64,000 nt of DNA, from assembly GCA_938083445.1 (NCBI GenBank), contig CALKCP010000015.1, positions 1 through 64,000 of the forward strand, given 5' to 3'. Each line of letters opens with the position of its first letter. Position 1 is the stretch's first letter. Of this stretch, positions 43,787 through 54,500 are shown piece by piece. Both the position numbers and the translations under genes were made by a program. The notes beneath the pieces are model-generated. The model saw only the letters and a program-made list of their open reading frames with translations, ran no database searches and was not told where the DNA came from. The DNA comes from an uncultured Ulvibacter sp. (GTDB taxonomy: Bacteria > Bacteroidota > Bacteroidia > Flavobacteriales > Flavobacteriaceae).

Positions 43787-46537
43787 CTAAACGTCATTTC
43801 TATGAAAAACGCTATTCACAATTTTTGCTTGCCTCATCTTAGATCTCACACTACTTCCAGAGGCTGGTGCTGCGTATATTTTTCTACTACAAACTCTAAA
43901 GCGCGCTGCACCATCAAAATGCATTAAAATGTGTGAATAAGCACCCATATTCCGAGGCTCTTCCTGGGCCCAAACAAGATCGTCTGCATTTTTATATTTT
44001 TCAATAATTGCCTTCATTTTCTTGGATGGTAAGGGAAATAATTGCTCAACACGCACGATGGCAACGTCGTCCCTTTTTTGATCCTCTTTGGTGTCCAATA
44101 AATCATAATAAAATTTACCGCTCACAAAAACCAAGGTCTTCACTTTAGATACTTCCGCATCGGCATCATCAATTACAACTTGAAAACTACCATTTGCAAA
44201 TTCTTCTTTGGTCGAAACTACTTTAGGGTGTCGCAACAAACTCTTAGGCGTGAATACAATTAATGGTTTTCTGTATTTTATTTTTAACTGGCGACGCAAC
44301 AAATGATACATATTTGCTGGCGTTGTGCAGTCTGCTATAAACATATTATCGCTTGCACACAATTGCAGATACCGCTCCATTCTCGCTGAAGAATGTTCTG
44401 CACCCTGCCCTTCATATCCATGAGGCAATAGCATTACAAGACCATTTTGTAATTTCCATTTATCTTCTGCAGCAGAAATATATTGGTCTATCATAATTTG
44501 GGCCCCATTACTGAAATCTCCAAACTGAGCTTCCCAAATGGTAAGTGTATCTGGACTTGCCATCGCATAACCATAATCAAAACCAACAACTCCGTATTCA
44601 GAAAGCAACGAATTGTAAATAGAAAATACGCCAGGATCACCGGACAACCGATTCAGTAAAACAACTTCCTCTTCACTTTCCTCTGCTTTGACAATTGCGT
44701 GTCGATGTGAAAAGGTTCCTCTCTCTACATCCTGCCCACTTATTCGTACGTTATATCCCTCTTTTAATAGGGTTCCATATGCGAGCAATTCACCCATCGC
44801 CCAATCCAGCTTATTGTCTTTAAAAAACATGTCATTACGAGCCTCAATGAGTCTAGAAATTTTTCTTAAAAACTTCCTATCTTTTGGTAAATTAGTAATT
44901 ACTCCCGCAATTTTAGAGAGTTCTGTTAAGTCGAATGTCGTATCGACATCTTCCATCATTTTATCCTCTGTAGCATAGCTAAACCCTTTCCAGTCTTCTT
45001 GCATAAAAGGCGTTACAACTGTTGTATCTTCTTTTCTTGAATCTTCAAGATTCTCTTCTAGGTTGTCTTTGTACTCTTGTTCTAATGTCGCTGTGAAATT
45101 TTCATCAATGACTCCTTCCGCAATCAGTTTATTCGCATAAATCGTACGCGCATTCGGATGTTTCGATATTAACTTATATAATTTAGGTTGCGTAAATCTC
45201 GGCTCATCTCCCTCATTATGCCCATATTTTCTATATCCTAGCAAATCGATAAAGACATCTCGACCAAACTCCATCCTAAAATCTAGAGCAAATAATATCG
45301 CGTGGACAACGGCCTCTGCATCGTCTGCATTCACGTGCAGGACGGGTGAAAGTGTGACCTTACCAACATCGGTACAATATGTTGAAGAACGAGCATCTAA
45401 ATAATTAGTAGTAAATCCGACTTGATTATTTACCACAATGTGAATCGTACCTCCCGTCTTATAGCCCTCCAATTGGGCCATTTGCACGATCTCGTAAACC
45501 AAACCTTGGCCTGCGATAGCTGCATCTCCATGAACAATTATTGGTAGCACTGTGCTTTCATCACCTTTGTGATGATTATCAATCTTTGCACGCGCAATTC
45601 CCTGAACTACCGCCCCTACAGTTTCTAAGTGAGATGGATTAGGTGCGATATTTAAATTTATTTCTTTACCGGTCTTACTTTTTCTTTTTGAAGTCCATCC
45701 CAAATGATATTTAACATCACCATCAAAAATGTCTTCCTCATAATCCTTGCCATCAAATTCACTAAAAATATCTTTAGCACTTTTGCCGAATATATTTACC
45801 AGTGTGCTCAAACGTCCACGATGAGCCATCCCCATTACGAATTCATTGACTCCCTTCTCCACGGCGCTCTCAATGAGTGCATCCAAGGCGGGAATTAAAC
45901 TCTCTCCCCCTTCCAAAGAAAAGCGCTTTTGACCAACATACTTGGTGTGTAAAAATGATTCAAAAGAAACAGCTTCATTTAACTTTTTCAGAATATGAAT
46001 TTTCTGTTCTTTTGAAAAATTAGGCTGGTTGTGATTGATATTTAGCCTGTCTTGTATGCTTTTAATTACCTCAGGATTTCTGATGTACATATATTCAATT
46101 CCAATGGAATCTGTATAGATGCTTTGCAGGTGTTTAAGAATTTCTTCTAAGGTAGCTTCTCCAATACCTAAAACTTCGGCAGCTTTAAAGGTTGTTTTTA
46201 AATCACTCGCGGAGAGTCCAAAATTTTCAAGTTCTAGTGTTGGAAGGTATTTTCTGCGTTCTCGTACGGGGTTCGTTTTCGTAAATAAGTGCCCGCGCGT
46301 TCGATATCCATCTATTAATTTTATGACCTGAAACTCCTTTTGTCCCAGTTCTGAGGTTGTCCCAGATTTCTTTTCAATTCCCAAGGCTTCAAGAGAATCG
46401 CTTTCTATTCCAAAATCGAAACCCTGAAAAAATGCGCGCCAACTTGGCTCAACACTATCTGGAAATTGTAAATATTTATCGTAAAGTTCTGCTATGTATG
46501 CAGGATGAACCGCGTTAAGAAACGAATACTTATCCAT
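43787..46537 (-). CDS. sucA: 2-oxoglutarate dehydrogenase E1 component
   Basis: 916 residues from the ATG at 46537 (MDKYSFLNAVHPAYI), which matches the family N-terminus; the ORF track adds 12 residues. The E1 N-terminal helix (DKYLQFPDSVEPSWRAFFQGF) mediates E2 binding. ThDP-binding features include MGMAHRGRLSTLVN, GDAAIAGQGLVYE and the VNNQVGFTT segment; the C-terminal pyrimidine domain has LLPHGYEGQGAEHSSAR. It decarboxylates 2-oxoglutarate and succinylates E2. With odhB it forms the TCA-cycle complex; the shared E3 (lipoamide dehydrogenase) gene is not here. Confidence 0.97.
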   Translation of the reverse strand: MDKYSFLNAVHPAYIAELYDKYLQFPDSVEPSWRAFFQGFDFGIESDSLEALGIEKKSGTTSELGQKEFQVIKLIDGYRTRGHLFTKTNPVRERRKYLPTLELENFGLSASDLKTTFKAAEVLGIGEATLEEILKHLQSIYTDSIGIEYMYIRNPEVIKSIQDRLNINHNQPNFSKEQKIHILKKLNEAVSFESFLHTKYVGQKRFSLEGGESLIPALDALIESAVEKGVNEFVMGMAHRGRLSTLVNIFGKSAKDIFSEFDGKDYEEDIFDGDVKYHLGWTSKRKSKTGKEINLNIAPNPSHLETVGAVVQGIARAKIDNHHKGDESTVLPIIVHGDAAIAGQGLVYEIVQMAQLEGYKTGGTIHIVVNNQVGFTTNYLDARSSTYCTDVGKVTLSPVLHVNADDAEAVVHAILFALDFRMEFGRDVFIDLLGYRKYGHNEGDEPRFTQPKLYKLISKHPNARTIYANKLIAEGVIDENFTATLEQEYKDNLEENLEDSRKEDTTVVTPFMQEDWKGFSYATEDKMMEDVDTTFDLTELSKIAGVITNLPKDRKFLRKISRLIEARNDMFFKDNKLDWAMGELLAYGTLLKEGYNVRISGQDVERGTFSHRHAIVKAEESEEEVVLLNRLSGDPGVFSIYNSLLSEYGVVGFDYGYAMASPDTLTIWEAQFGDFSNGAQIMIDQYISAAEDKWKLQNGLVMLLPHGYEGQGAEHSSARMERYLQLCASDNMFIADCTTPANMYHLLRRQLKIKYRKPLIVFTPKSLLRHPKVVSTKEEFANGSFQVVIDDADAEVSKVKTLVFVSGKFYYDLLDTKEDQKRDDVAIVRVEQLFPLPSKKMKAIIEKYKNADDLVWAQEEPRNMGAYSHILMHFDGAARFRVCSRKIYAAPASGSSVRSKMRQAKIVNSVFHRNDV

Positions 46538-46648
46538 AAAGATGGTTATTGTGACCCTTTTATAAAACCACACAAAAATACAACAAATCCCCTAACTACA
46601 TTAGACGATTTTGTATATTTATAAACCAACATTGTTAAAAAATAGGGT

Positions 46649-47179
46649 ATGCCAATGAAATGTGTACACCAAAGAAAAATAGTTCTTGTTTTTTTAGTAC
46701 TTCTACTGTTCAAAATAGATGCAACGGCACAGGAACAAAAGTCTCCATTTTGGGCGCATGTGAGGCTTGGTGGAGGCATTGGCCTTAGTTTTGGTAGCGG
46801 ATTTTTTAGCGGCACATTGGCCCCTAGTGCCATCTATGACTTCAACGACAGGTTTTCGATGGGACTTGGCCTTAGCGGAACCTACAACACAAGCAAAGAT
46901 TTTTATAGCGCTTCAATAATTGGCGGGAGTATTTTAGGCCTATACAATGTCATCCCCCAATTACAAATTTCAGTAGAGCTTGAAGAACTTTACACGTTCA
47001 GAAAATACGATGCCTCAGTCTTGCTTTCAGATGAGAGATATAGCAATACGGCCTTGTTTTTTGGGCTAGGTTTTCGTCAAAACAACATAACATTTGGCAT
47101 GCGTTATGATGTGCTATACAGCGATTTCAAAAGCGTTTATGCAAGTGCTTTTGTTCCATTTGTCCGGGTTTATTTTTAG
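46649..47179 (+). CDS. Exported beta-barrel-like hypothetical protein
   Basis: 176 residues with a signal peptide (about 1-27, ending ATAQ). The remainder is Gly/aromatic rich with alternating strands (VRLGGGIGLSFGSGFFSG, FSMGLGLSGTYNTS, FFGLGFRQNNITFGMRYDVLY) and ends FVPFVRVYF, the aromatic end typical of outer-membrane barrels. It is divergent from sucA with a 111-bp gap and convergent with the polyprenyl synthase. No specific function can be given. Two ATG codons (46649 and 46655) are possible starts. Confidence 0.75.
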   Translation: MPMKCVHQRKIVLVFLVLLLFKIDATAQEQKSPFWAHVRLGGGIGLSFGSGFFSGTLAPSAIYDFNDRFSMGLGLSGTYNTSKDFYSASIIGGSILGLYNVIPQLQISVELEELYTFRKYDASVLLSDERYSNTALFFGLGFRQNNITFGMRYDVLYSDFKSVYASAFVPFVRVYF

Positions 47180-47263
47180 AAAAGATTTATACGGTAGTTC
47201 AATAGCTGTTTTGATTTTCCAATATATATAAGAGGATTAACCAATAGCTTCTGTGTAAAAAAT

Positions 47264-48238
47264 TTAGATTGTTCTTTTCATTAAAGAATCTCCAAAATCT
47301 CTGAATACCTGCTTTTTTTCTGAAGAAATAGCTATTTGGTCCAAAACGTCGTGCGCTTTTTGAGTGTATCTTGCAATCTCCTGTCGCGTTAATTGAGCCG
47401 CTCCCGAAGATTCAAAAATCTCCAGCACATTTTTAATTTTATCTGCAGGATTTTCAGGCTGAATACTATAAAGTCCTACCAGTTCATTAATCTGCGATGG
47501 CGTTCCTTTTTCCATCGCTAGCAGATACAGAATGGTTTTTTTATTTGTGATGATATCTCCACCTAATTGTTTTCCGAAATTTTTAGGGTTTCCGAAGGCG
47601 TCCAAATAATCATCCTGAAGCTGAAAGGCTATCCCAAGATTTCTTCCGAATGTATACATATTTTCTTGACTGTTTTTAGAGGCTTCAGCAACAATTGCCC
47701 CCATTTTCATAGAAGCTCCAACGAGAACTGCTGTTTTGTAATCAATCATTTTAATATATTCCGAAAGTAAAACATCATCCCGAGTTTCAAAATCTACATC
47801 ATACTGTTGCCCCTCACACACCTGTAATGCCGTCTTACTAAATAGCTTCGCCAATTCCTTAAACAAGGACGGTTCATAATTTTCAAAAAACTGATATGCT
47901 AAAATTAGCATGGCATCACCCGATAAAATTCCTGTATTCAAATCCCATTTTTCATGTACCGTGATTTTGCCTCTTCGCAGGGGGGCGTTGTCCATGATAT
48001 CGTCATGTATCAATGAAAAATTATGAAAAAGCTCTACCGCTAAGGCCGCATCCATTGCCTTATCAAAGCTCTTTCCAAAAAAGTCGCAACTCATTAGTGT
48101 AAGAATCGGCCGCAGCCTCTTACCTCCCAATGAAACTATATATGACAGTGGCTCGTACAATTGTATTGGCTCTTTTACTTGTACAGATTCTCCTAATTTT
48201 TTCGCCAAGGCTTGGCTATATTTTTCCAGCTGTTCCAT
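47264..48238 (-). CDS. Polyprenyl diphosphate synthase (trans-isoprenyl type)
   Basis: 324 residues of the all-helical prenyltransferase fold. The first Asp-rich motif is in LIHDDIMDNAPLRRG (about 77-91) and the second in FQLQDDYLDAFGN; the GGKRLRPIL segment binds the allylic/IPP diphosphates. It elongates a prenyl chain with isopentenyl diphosphate. Chain length cannot be set from sequence; a menaquinone side-chain or general C15-C30 role would suit a menaquinone-using Flavobacteriaceae. It links to dxs (58.1 kb), which supplies the precursor pathway. Monocistronic, divergent from the tetR efflux operon. Confidence 0.93.
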   Translation of the reverse strand: MEQLEKYSQALAKKLGESVQVKEPIQLYEPLSYIVSLGGKRLRPILTLMSCDFFGKSFDKAMDAALAVELFHNFSLIHDDIMDNAPLRRGKITVHEKWDLNTGILSGDAMLILAYQFFENYEPSLFKELAKLFSKTALQVCEGQQYDVDFETRDDVLLSEYIKMIDYKTAVLVGASMKMGAIVAEASKNSQENMYTFGRNLGIAFQLQDDYLDAFGNPKNFGKQLGGDIITNKKTILYLLAMEKGTPSQINELVGLYSIQPENPADKIKNVLEIFESSGAAQLTRQEIARYTQKAHDVLDQIAISSEKKQVFRDFGDSLMKRTI

Positions 48239-48355
48239 TTAAAAACTTTTTTCAAAAATAGTAATAGGAATACAAAAGTCAGTGAATATAAAGTAAAAGA
48301 TACATTCAGAGGATCGTTATTATTAAAACCAAATGTTAATAAAATGCAAAACTTT

Positions 48356-48383
48356 GGAAACTTTAATTGTTTTTAAAGTTTCC
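48356..48383 (+). promoter_or_regulatory. Perfect palindrome at the efflux-operon promoter (putative TetR operator)
   Basis: Perfect 11-bp arms, GGAAACTTTAA (48356-48366) and TTAAAGTTTCC (48373-48383), with a 6-nt centre. The -33 TTG lies in the centre and the right arm fills the promoter spacer, so a bound repressor would block RNA polymerase. No T tract follows, so it is not a terminator. Confidence 0.75.
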
Positions 48384-48396
48384 GCTTGTATATTTG
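48367..48396 (+). promoter_or_regulatory. Promoter of the tetR-tolC-adaptor-RND operon
   Basis: TTG (48367-48369), 19-bp spacer, TATATTTG (48389-48396): an exact consensus. The tetR ATG follows 9 bp after the box, so the leader is only a few nucleotides. Confidence 0.82.
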
Positions 48397-48405
48397 CCGC
48401 CCAGA

Positions 48406-49002
48406 ATGAGAGAGAAAATCATACATAAGGCTGCAGATATGTTCATCACACTTGGATTTAAAAGTGTTACTATGGATGATATTGCTACAGCCATGGGTAT
48501 TTCTAAGAAGACAATTTACGCACACTTTAAAAATAAAACGGATCTCGTAAAAGAGGCGACCCTAGCATTGTTTCATGTAATAAGCCATGGAATTGACTGC
48601 ATCTCCGATCAAGATAACAATCCGATTGAAGAATTGTATGCGATCAAAAAATTTGTGATGATGCATCTTAAGGATGAAAGATCCTCACCCCAATATCAAC
48701 TTCAAAAGTACTATCCAGAAATCTCGAAAACCTTGAAAGGCCTACAATTTGATAAGATGCAAGAATGTACACTCAGAAATTTAAGAAAAGGAGTCGCACA
48801 GGGATTGTACAGAGAGCAGCTCGACATTGAGTTTGTATCAAGAATTTATTTTATTGGTGTAAACGGAATGAAGGATGACAACCTTTTTCCGAGTCAGCAC
48901 TTTCCGAAGGCCAAATTAATGGAAGATTACCTTGAATATCATTTGAGAGGTATTGTAACGAAAAAAGGAGAACTAACACTAAATAATTTCATAAATAACT
49001 AA
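48406..49002 (+). CDS. TetR/AcrR-family transcriptional regulator of the efflux operon
   Basis: 198 residues from the ATG at 48406; the ORF-track start is a TTG that coincides with the -33 element. The N-terminal HTH (about 5-50) reads FKSVTMDDIATAMGISKKTIYAHFKNKTDLV, a standard TetR domain; the C-terminal helical domain (about 60-198) would bind the inducer. It is the first gene of an operon with tolC, adaptor and pump genes (gaps 4, 22 and 10 bp). A perfect palindrome over its promoter suggests it represses its own operon. The inducing compound is unknown. Confidence 0.93.
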   Translation: MREKIIHKAADMFITLGFKSVTMDDIATAMGISKKTIYAHFKNKTDLVKEATLALFHVISHGIDCISDQDNNPIEELYAIKKFVMMHLKDERSSPQYQLQKYYPEISKTLKGLQFDKMQECTLRNLRKGVAQGLYREQLDIEFVSRIYFIGVNGMKDDNLFPSQHFPKAKLMEDYLEYHLRGIVTKKGELTLNNFINN

Positions 49003-49006
49003 CCAA

Positions 49007-50362
49007 ATGATAAAAAAAGGAGTCGTTTTAATCTTCGTCTTTATATCAAGTTACGGGTATGCACAGCAAAAAGAAGCCCGAAGTTTTAATCTTGAAGAGG
49101 CTATTAGCTTTGCTATCGACAGTAACTATACCGCCATAAATGCAAGGCGAGATATTGCAATAGCAATAAAACAAAAATGGGAAACTACCGCTGCTGGACT
49201 GCCTCAGATAAATGGAACCATATCCTATAACAACAATTTAAAACAACCGGTTACGTTGCTTCCTGCAGAAATAACTGGCGGACCAACAGGAACCTTCACG
49301 CCAGTTACTTTTGGAACAAAACAGAACGGCTCGGCGGTTGCTACCTTGGATCAATTAATTTTTGATGGAAGTTATCTCGTTGGGCTAAAAGCCGCTAAGA
49401 CTTTTTTAAAATATTCTGAAAACCTATTAGAAAAAACCAACCTTGAAATTAGAAAAGGGGTTATAAACGCTTATGGAAGTGTAATTCTTTCGAAGGAACT
49501 TGTTTTAATATTTGAAAAAAACAAAGTCAACTTGGAGAAAAACCTTTTCGAAACACGAAAGATTTTTGAGAACGGACTTGCGGAAGAGGAAAGCGTAGAA
49601 CAACTGGAAATTACACTCTTGCAAATTGATACTCAATTAAATAATGTGAGACGTACCTACTCAATAGCCAAACAGATGTTTAATGTATCCTTGGGAATTG
49701 ATGTGAGTGAAGTTGTCGTTTTTGAAGATTCATTTGATGAGTTAACGACCCAAAACATTCGCTTAGATCTTTTAGACAAGGCTTTGAATATTGAAGAAAA
49801 TATCGATTATAAAATAGCTTTAAATTATACGCAACAACGCGATTTAGAAATGCAATTGGAAAAAAGCAAATTCTTACCTAGTTTGAATGCTTTTGCAAAT
49901 TACGGTACTGCTGCAAACAGCAACACCTTTTCCTTTTTTAATGAAGAACAGATCTGGTATCAATCTTCAATAATAGGGCTTAGCTTAAAGGTCCCCGTTT
50001 ATAGCAGTGGTATGAGGCGTGCTAAAACTCAGAAAGCAGAAATAGCATTAGAAAAGGCAGAGACTGATTTAGAACTGGCCATTCAGAATATTATGTTAGA
50101 GCTAAATACATCCAAGAGCAACTACCAATTTGCTATTGATAAATACCAAAATGCTAAGAAGAACATTGCATTGGCTGAACGTATTGAAAATAAAAACCAA
50201 ACAAAATTTATTGAAGGACTCGCTTCTAGTTTCGATCTGCGACAAGCACAAACGCAGCTGTATACTTTTCAACAAGAATACTTTCAGTCGATGCTTGATG
50301 TAATCAATGCAAAATCGAATTTAGAAACGGTACTTAACACACCTCAACTAACAAACAATTAA
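49007..50362 (+). CDS. TolC-family outer-membrane efflux protein
   Basis: 451 residues with a signal peptide (about 1-19, ending GYAQ). Two TolC-like repeats are visible, each with a long coiled-coil pair and short outer-membrane strands (for example LPQINGTISYNNNLK and LPSLNAFANYGTAANSN; FDLRQAQTQLYTFQQEYFQSMLDVINAKSNLE). It should form the trimeric exit duct through the outer membrane for the RND pump encoded downstream. No lipobox, unlike OprM. It starts 4 bp after tetR. Confidence 0.93.
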   Translation: MIKKGVVLIFVFISSYGYAQQKEARSFNLEEAISFAIDSNYTAINARRDIAIAIKQKWETTAAGLPQINGTISYNNNLKQPVTLLPAEITGGPTGTFTPVTFGTKQNGSAVATLDQLIFDGSYLVGLKAAKTFLKYSENLLEKTNLEIRKGVINAYGSVILSKELVLIFEKNKVNLEKNLFETRKIFENGLAEEESVEQLEITLLQIDTQLNNVRRTYSIAKQMFNVSLGIDVSEVVVFEDSFDELTTQNIRLDLLDKALNIEENIDYKIALNYTQQRDLEMQLEKSKFLPSLNAFANYGTAANSNTFSFFNEEQIWYQSSIIGLSLKVPVYSSGMRRAKTQKAEIALEKAETDLELAIQNIMLELNTSKSNYQFAIDKYQNAKKNIALAERIENKNQTKFIEGLASSFDLRQAQTQLYTFQQEYFQSMLDVINAKSNLETVLNTPQLTNN

Positions 50363-50384
50363 CAAATCACTAGAAAAAACAAGA

Positions 50385-51551
50385 ATGAAAAACTTAATTC
50401 TAATACTCTTAACAATACTCACTTTTGTCTCATGTGGAAATGCCGAAAAACAATCGGTTGAAGCAGTTATAGATTCAAACAACGAGGCTAGCATCATTGA
50501 GATGCGAAGTGATTTGGTGACACAACAACAAGATATACAAGCCAAACTAGCTCTTTTGGACGCAAAATTAAGTGAACTAAATCCCGAGGAGAAGATTCCT
50601 CTCATTACCACATTTACTGCAATTCAAGAGAACTTTCAGCATTATTTAGAGTTACAAGGGCGCGTTGAAACAAAACAAAACATTGTTCTAATGCCAGAAA
50701 TGGGTGGTATTCTAACTCATATGTATGTAAAAAACGGAGAAAAAGTAACGAAAGGGCAGCTGCTGGCACGAATAGATGATGGCGGTATGGGGCAACAATT
50801 AGCTCAGATGCAAATTCAATCGGAGCTGGCTAAGACAACTTTCGAACGCCAAGAGCGATTGTGGAAACAGAAGATTGGAAGTGAAATCCAATATTTGCAG
50901 GCAAAATCAAATTTTGAAGGGCAACAAAGAGCCGTCAATCAAATGGAAATCCAAGTAGCAAAAACAGGGGTTAGAGCACCATTCTCAGGAACTATTGACA
51001 ATGTTATTACCGAACAAGGAAGTGTTGTTTCACCTGGACAAACACCCTTACTCAGAATTGTTAATTTAAGAAATATGTATATCAAAACTGATGTGCCCGA
51101 AACCTATATCTCGAGTGTAACTAAAGGACAACAGGTGTACGTTAGTTTTCCTGTTTTAGGGAAGAGTCTTGATGCACAGATTAGACAAGCGGGTAACTTT
51201 ATCAATCCAAACAATCGAACTTTTAAAATTGAAATAGATGTTCCCAATACAGATAATTTAATCAAACCTAACCTCACGGCAAGACTTCGTATTAATGATT
51301 ATACCAACGAAAATGCCTTGTTAATCCCTCAAAACATTATTTCTGAAAATGCGCAAGGCGAGCAATACATTTACGTTTTGAAAAACATTGATAATAATAA
51401 AGCGCAAGCTCAGAAAGTAATTATTAAAACGGGGGAAACGCAAGGGGATGTGATCGAGGTATTAGAAGGTCTTAACGATGGCGACCAAATAATTAATGAG
51501 GGCGCCCGAAGTGTTGAAGATGGTCAAAGTGTAAGAATTATAACATATTAA
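50385..51551 (+). CDS. RND efflux periplasmic adaptor (membrane fusion) lipoprotein
   Basis: 388 residues with a lipoprotein signal (LTFVSC, Cys about 18). After a short coiled coil (about 25-65) comes the adaptor core: barrel-sandwich (lipoyl-like) halves around LMPEMGGILTHMYVKNGEKVTKGQLLARID and VRAPFSGTIDNVITEQGSVVSPG, flanking a short helical hairpin, then a beta-barrel and a membrane-proximal domain (ILINEGARSVEDGQSVRI-type end). It bridges the RND pump and TolC. Third gene of the operon. Confidence 0.94.
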   Translation: MKNLILILLTILTFVSCGNAEKQSVEAVIDSNNEASIIEMRSDLVTQQQDIQAKLALLDAKLSELNPEEKIPLITTFTAIQENFQHYLELQGRVETKQNIVLMPEMGGILTHMYVKNGEKVTKGQLLARIDDGGMGQQLAQMQIQSELAKTTFERQERLWKQKIGSEIQYLQAKSNFEGQQRAVNQMEIQVAKTGVRAPFSGTIDNVITEQGSVVSPGQTPLLRIVNLRNMYIKTDVPETYISSVTKGQQVYVSFPVLGKSLDAQIRQAGNFINPNNRTFKIEIDVPNTDNLIKPNLTARLRINDYTNENALLIPQNIISENAQGEQYIYVLKNIDNNKAQAQKVIIKTGETQGDVIEVLEGLNDGDQIINEGARSVEDGQSVRIITY

Positions 51552-51561
51552 GAACCCGAAA

Positions 51562-54500
51562 ATGGCTAAAAGCAAAACAAACACAGACAAAGAATTTAAG
51601 CTGTCATCTTGGGCGATTCAAAACAAAACAACAATTTATGTCATTATGGCCTTGATTCTATATCTCGGCATCTCGGCATACTTTAGCATGCCAAGGGAAA
51701 GTTTTCCTGAAATTCGTGAAACTAAAATTTATGTAAGTGCATTATTTCCAGGAAATACCGCTGAAGACATAGAAAAGTTAATCACCGACCCACTTGAAGA
51801 CAAATTAAAAACAGTGAGCAATGTTGTTGGGATAACCTCAACGTCTCAGGAAGATTATTCGATGCTGGTTGTAGAATTTGATGAGGCAATTTCAGTAGAG
51901 CTTGCTTTGCAAAAAGTAAAAGATGAAATAGATTCTGAAACCTCAGGTGAGGATTGGCCAACATTTAATGGGGCTAAAGTAGAACCCAATATATTTGAGC
52001 TGAGCATGTCTGAGGAAATGCCAATTTTGAACATAAATATATCTGGAGATTATACCGTCTCAAAACTCAAAGAATTTGGAGAATATCTGCAGAATGAAAT
52101 TGAAAATCTTGGCGAAATAAAAAAGGTTGATATCCGGGGAGCACAAGATAATGAGGTGGAGGTAGCAGTGAATATCTTTAAGATGATGGCCTCTTCAGTA
52201 AGTTTTCAAGATGTGATTAACGCTATCAACAACGGTAATATGACCATGTCTGCCGGAAATTATGTTGCAAGTGGGCAAAGAAGAACCATTCGCATTATAG
52301 GTGAAATTGACGCCCCTTCCGATTTAAATGATTTTGTTGTGAAATCGGAAAATGGAGACATCGTGTATCTGCAAGATATTGCCAAGGTAAAATTCAAGGA
52401 AAAAGACCGAACGACCTATGCGCGCGAATTTGGTGAGCGGGTCGTAATGCTAGATGTGAAAAAGCGTTCAGGTAAAAATATGGTTGCCGCTGCCGAACAA
52501 ATAGAGGTCATTGTAAAAAAAGCAAAAGAAGATTACTTTCCAACAAATTTGAAGGTGACCATAACCAATGATCAATCTTCAAAGACCATCGGACAGGTAG
52601 ATGATTTGGTAAACAATATCATTTTTGGGATTATCTTAGTGGTTACTGTTTTGATGTTTTTCTTAGGATTCAAAAACGCTTTGTTTGTAGGCTTTGCGAT
52701 TCCTATGTCGATGTTCATGTCATTAATGATCCTAAATCAGCTTGGTTATACCATGAATACAATGATACTCTTCGGGCTTATCATGGGGTTAGGGATGCTT
52801 GTTGACAATGGTATTGTCGTTGTAGAAAATGTGTATCGGTTGATGGAGGAAGAAGGGTTAAGTCGCGTTGAAGCGGCGAAGAAGGGTATCGGTGAGATTG
52901 CATTTCCTATAATTATTTCAACGGCGACGACCGTAGCTGCATTTATACCACTTGGGTTATGGCCAGGACTAATGGGCCAATTTATGATCTATTTCCCTAT
53001 TACATTGTCGGTCGTTCTTGGGTCTTCACTATTGGTTGCTATTTTCTTTAATTCCGTTTTGGTGTCTCAGTTTATGACCATTGAAGACAACGAGATGCCT
53101 CTTAATCAAATCATTAAAATATCGACAATAGTAGCGGGTATAGGACTCCTCATTTTGTTTTTTGGAGGAGAATACCGCGCCTTAGGAACCGTTATGGTTT
53201 TTACCGCTATCATGCTTTGGGTGTATAGACTTGTAATTCGTAAAATGGCAAAACGTTTTCAATCCAAGTCTTTAGTGAGGCTAGAAAATTGGTATGAAAA
53301 AAAGTTGACCAATGCTTTTAAGAAGAAACAACCACTACTTATTGTTGGCACAACCTTCATATTACTCTTTGTAGCCTTTATTACTTTTGGTATCTCGGTC
53401 GATGAGCAGCGTACCAAAATTGAATTCTTTCCCGACAACAAGCCCAATCAAATCATTGTATACATAGAATATCCTCAAGGTACCGATATTGATAAAACAA
53501 ATGCCATTACAAAAGAAATAGAGGCAAAAGTTTATACCGTTTTAAACGACGATCAATATACAGACGGTGATTATAACTTTATGGTCGAGAGTACGGTTTC
53601 ACAGGTAGGAGAAGGAGCGGGTAACCCACAAACAGATGGAGGGTCTTCAGCAGAAATGCCACACAAAGGAAAAATCACGGCTTCGATGCGAGAGTATAAA
53701 TATCGAAAAGGTGAAGACAGTGAGTTATTGAGGCAGAAAGTACAAGAGGCTCTTGTCGGTATTTACCCTGGAGTACTTATTTCAGTAGAAAAAGATGCCA
53801 ATGGCCCGCCAGCAGGTCCACCAATAAATATAGAAATTAAGGGAGATAATTACAACGAACTGATAGCTACCGCCGAGCGTATGCGCGATTATATTAACAG
53901 CAAGAACATCGCTGCAATTGATGAACTTAAAATAGACGTTAATAAAGACAAGCCGGCTATGGAGGTTCTTGTAGACAGGGAAAAAGCCGGGGAACTGGGC
54001 GTTACAGCAGGCCAAGTTGGGCAGCAATTACGCAATTCTATTTTTGGAGCGAAAGCCGGAGTGTATAAGAAAGCAGGTGAAGACTATGATATCTATATCA
54101 GATTCGATGAAAATATCCGCTACAATAGCAGCGCCCTCTTTAATCAAACGATGACCTTTAGGACAAATACTGGGAAATTAAGAGAGATACCCGTCTCGGC
54201 CGTGGCATCGCAAAAAAACAGTTCTGGGTTTAGTGCCATTAAACATAAAGATGCGCAACGTGTCGTTACCGTATATTCTGCTCTTGCCCCAGGTTATACA
54301 GATGCCGGAGCCGTGGTAAGTCAAATACAAAATGAAATGCAAAATTACAAGGGTCTTTCTGAGGATATAAGGATCGATTATACCGGACAAATAGAAGAGC
54401 AAAACAAGCAGATGACATTTTTGATGGGCGCCTTCTTTTCAGGATTGGGATTGATCTTTTTAATTTTAATCTTTCAATTTAATTCGATCTCAAAACCAAC

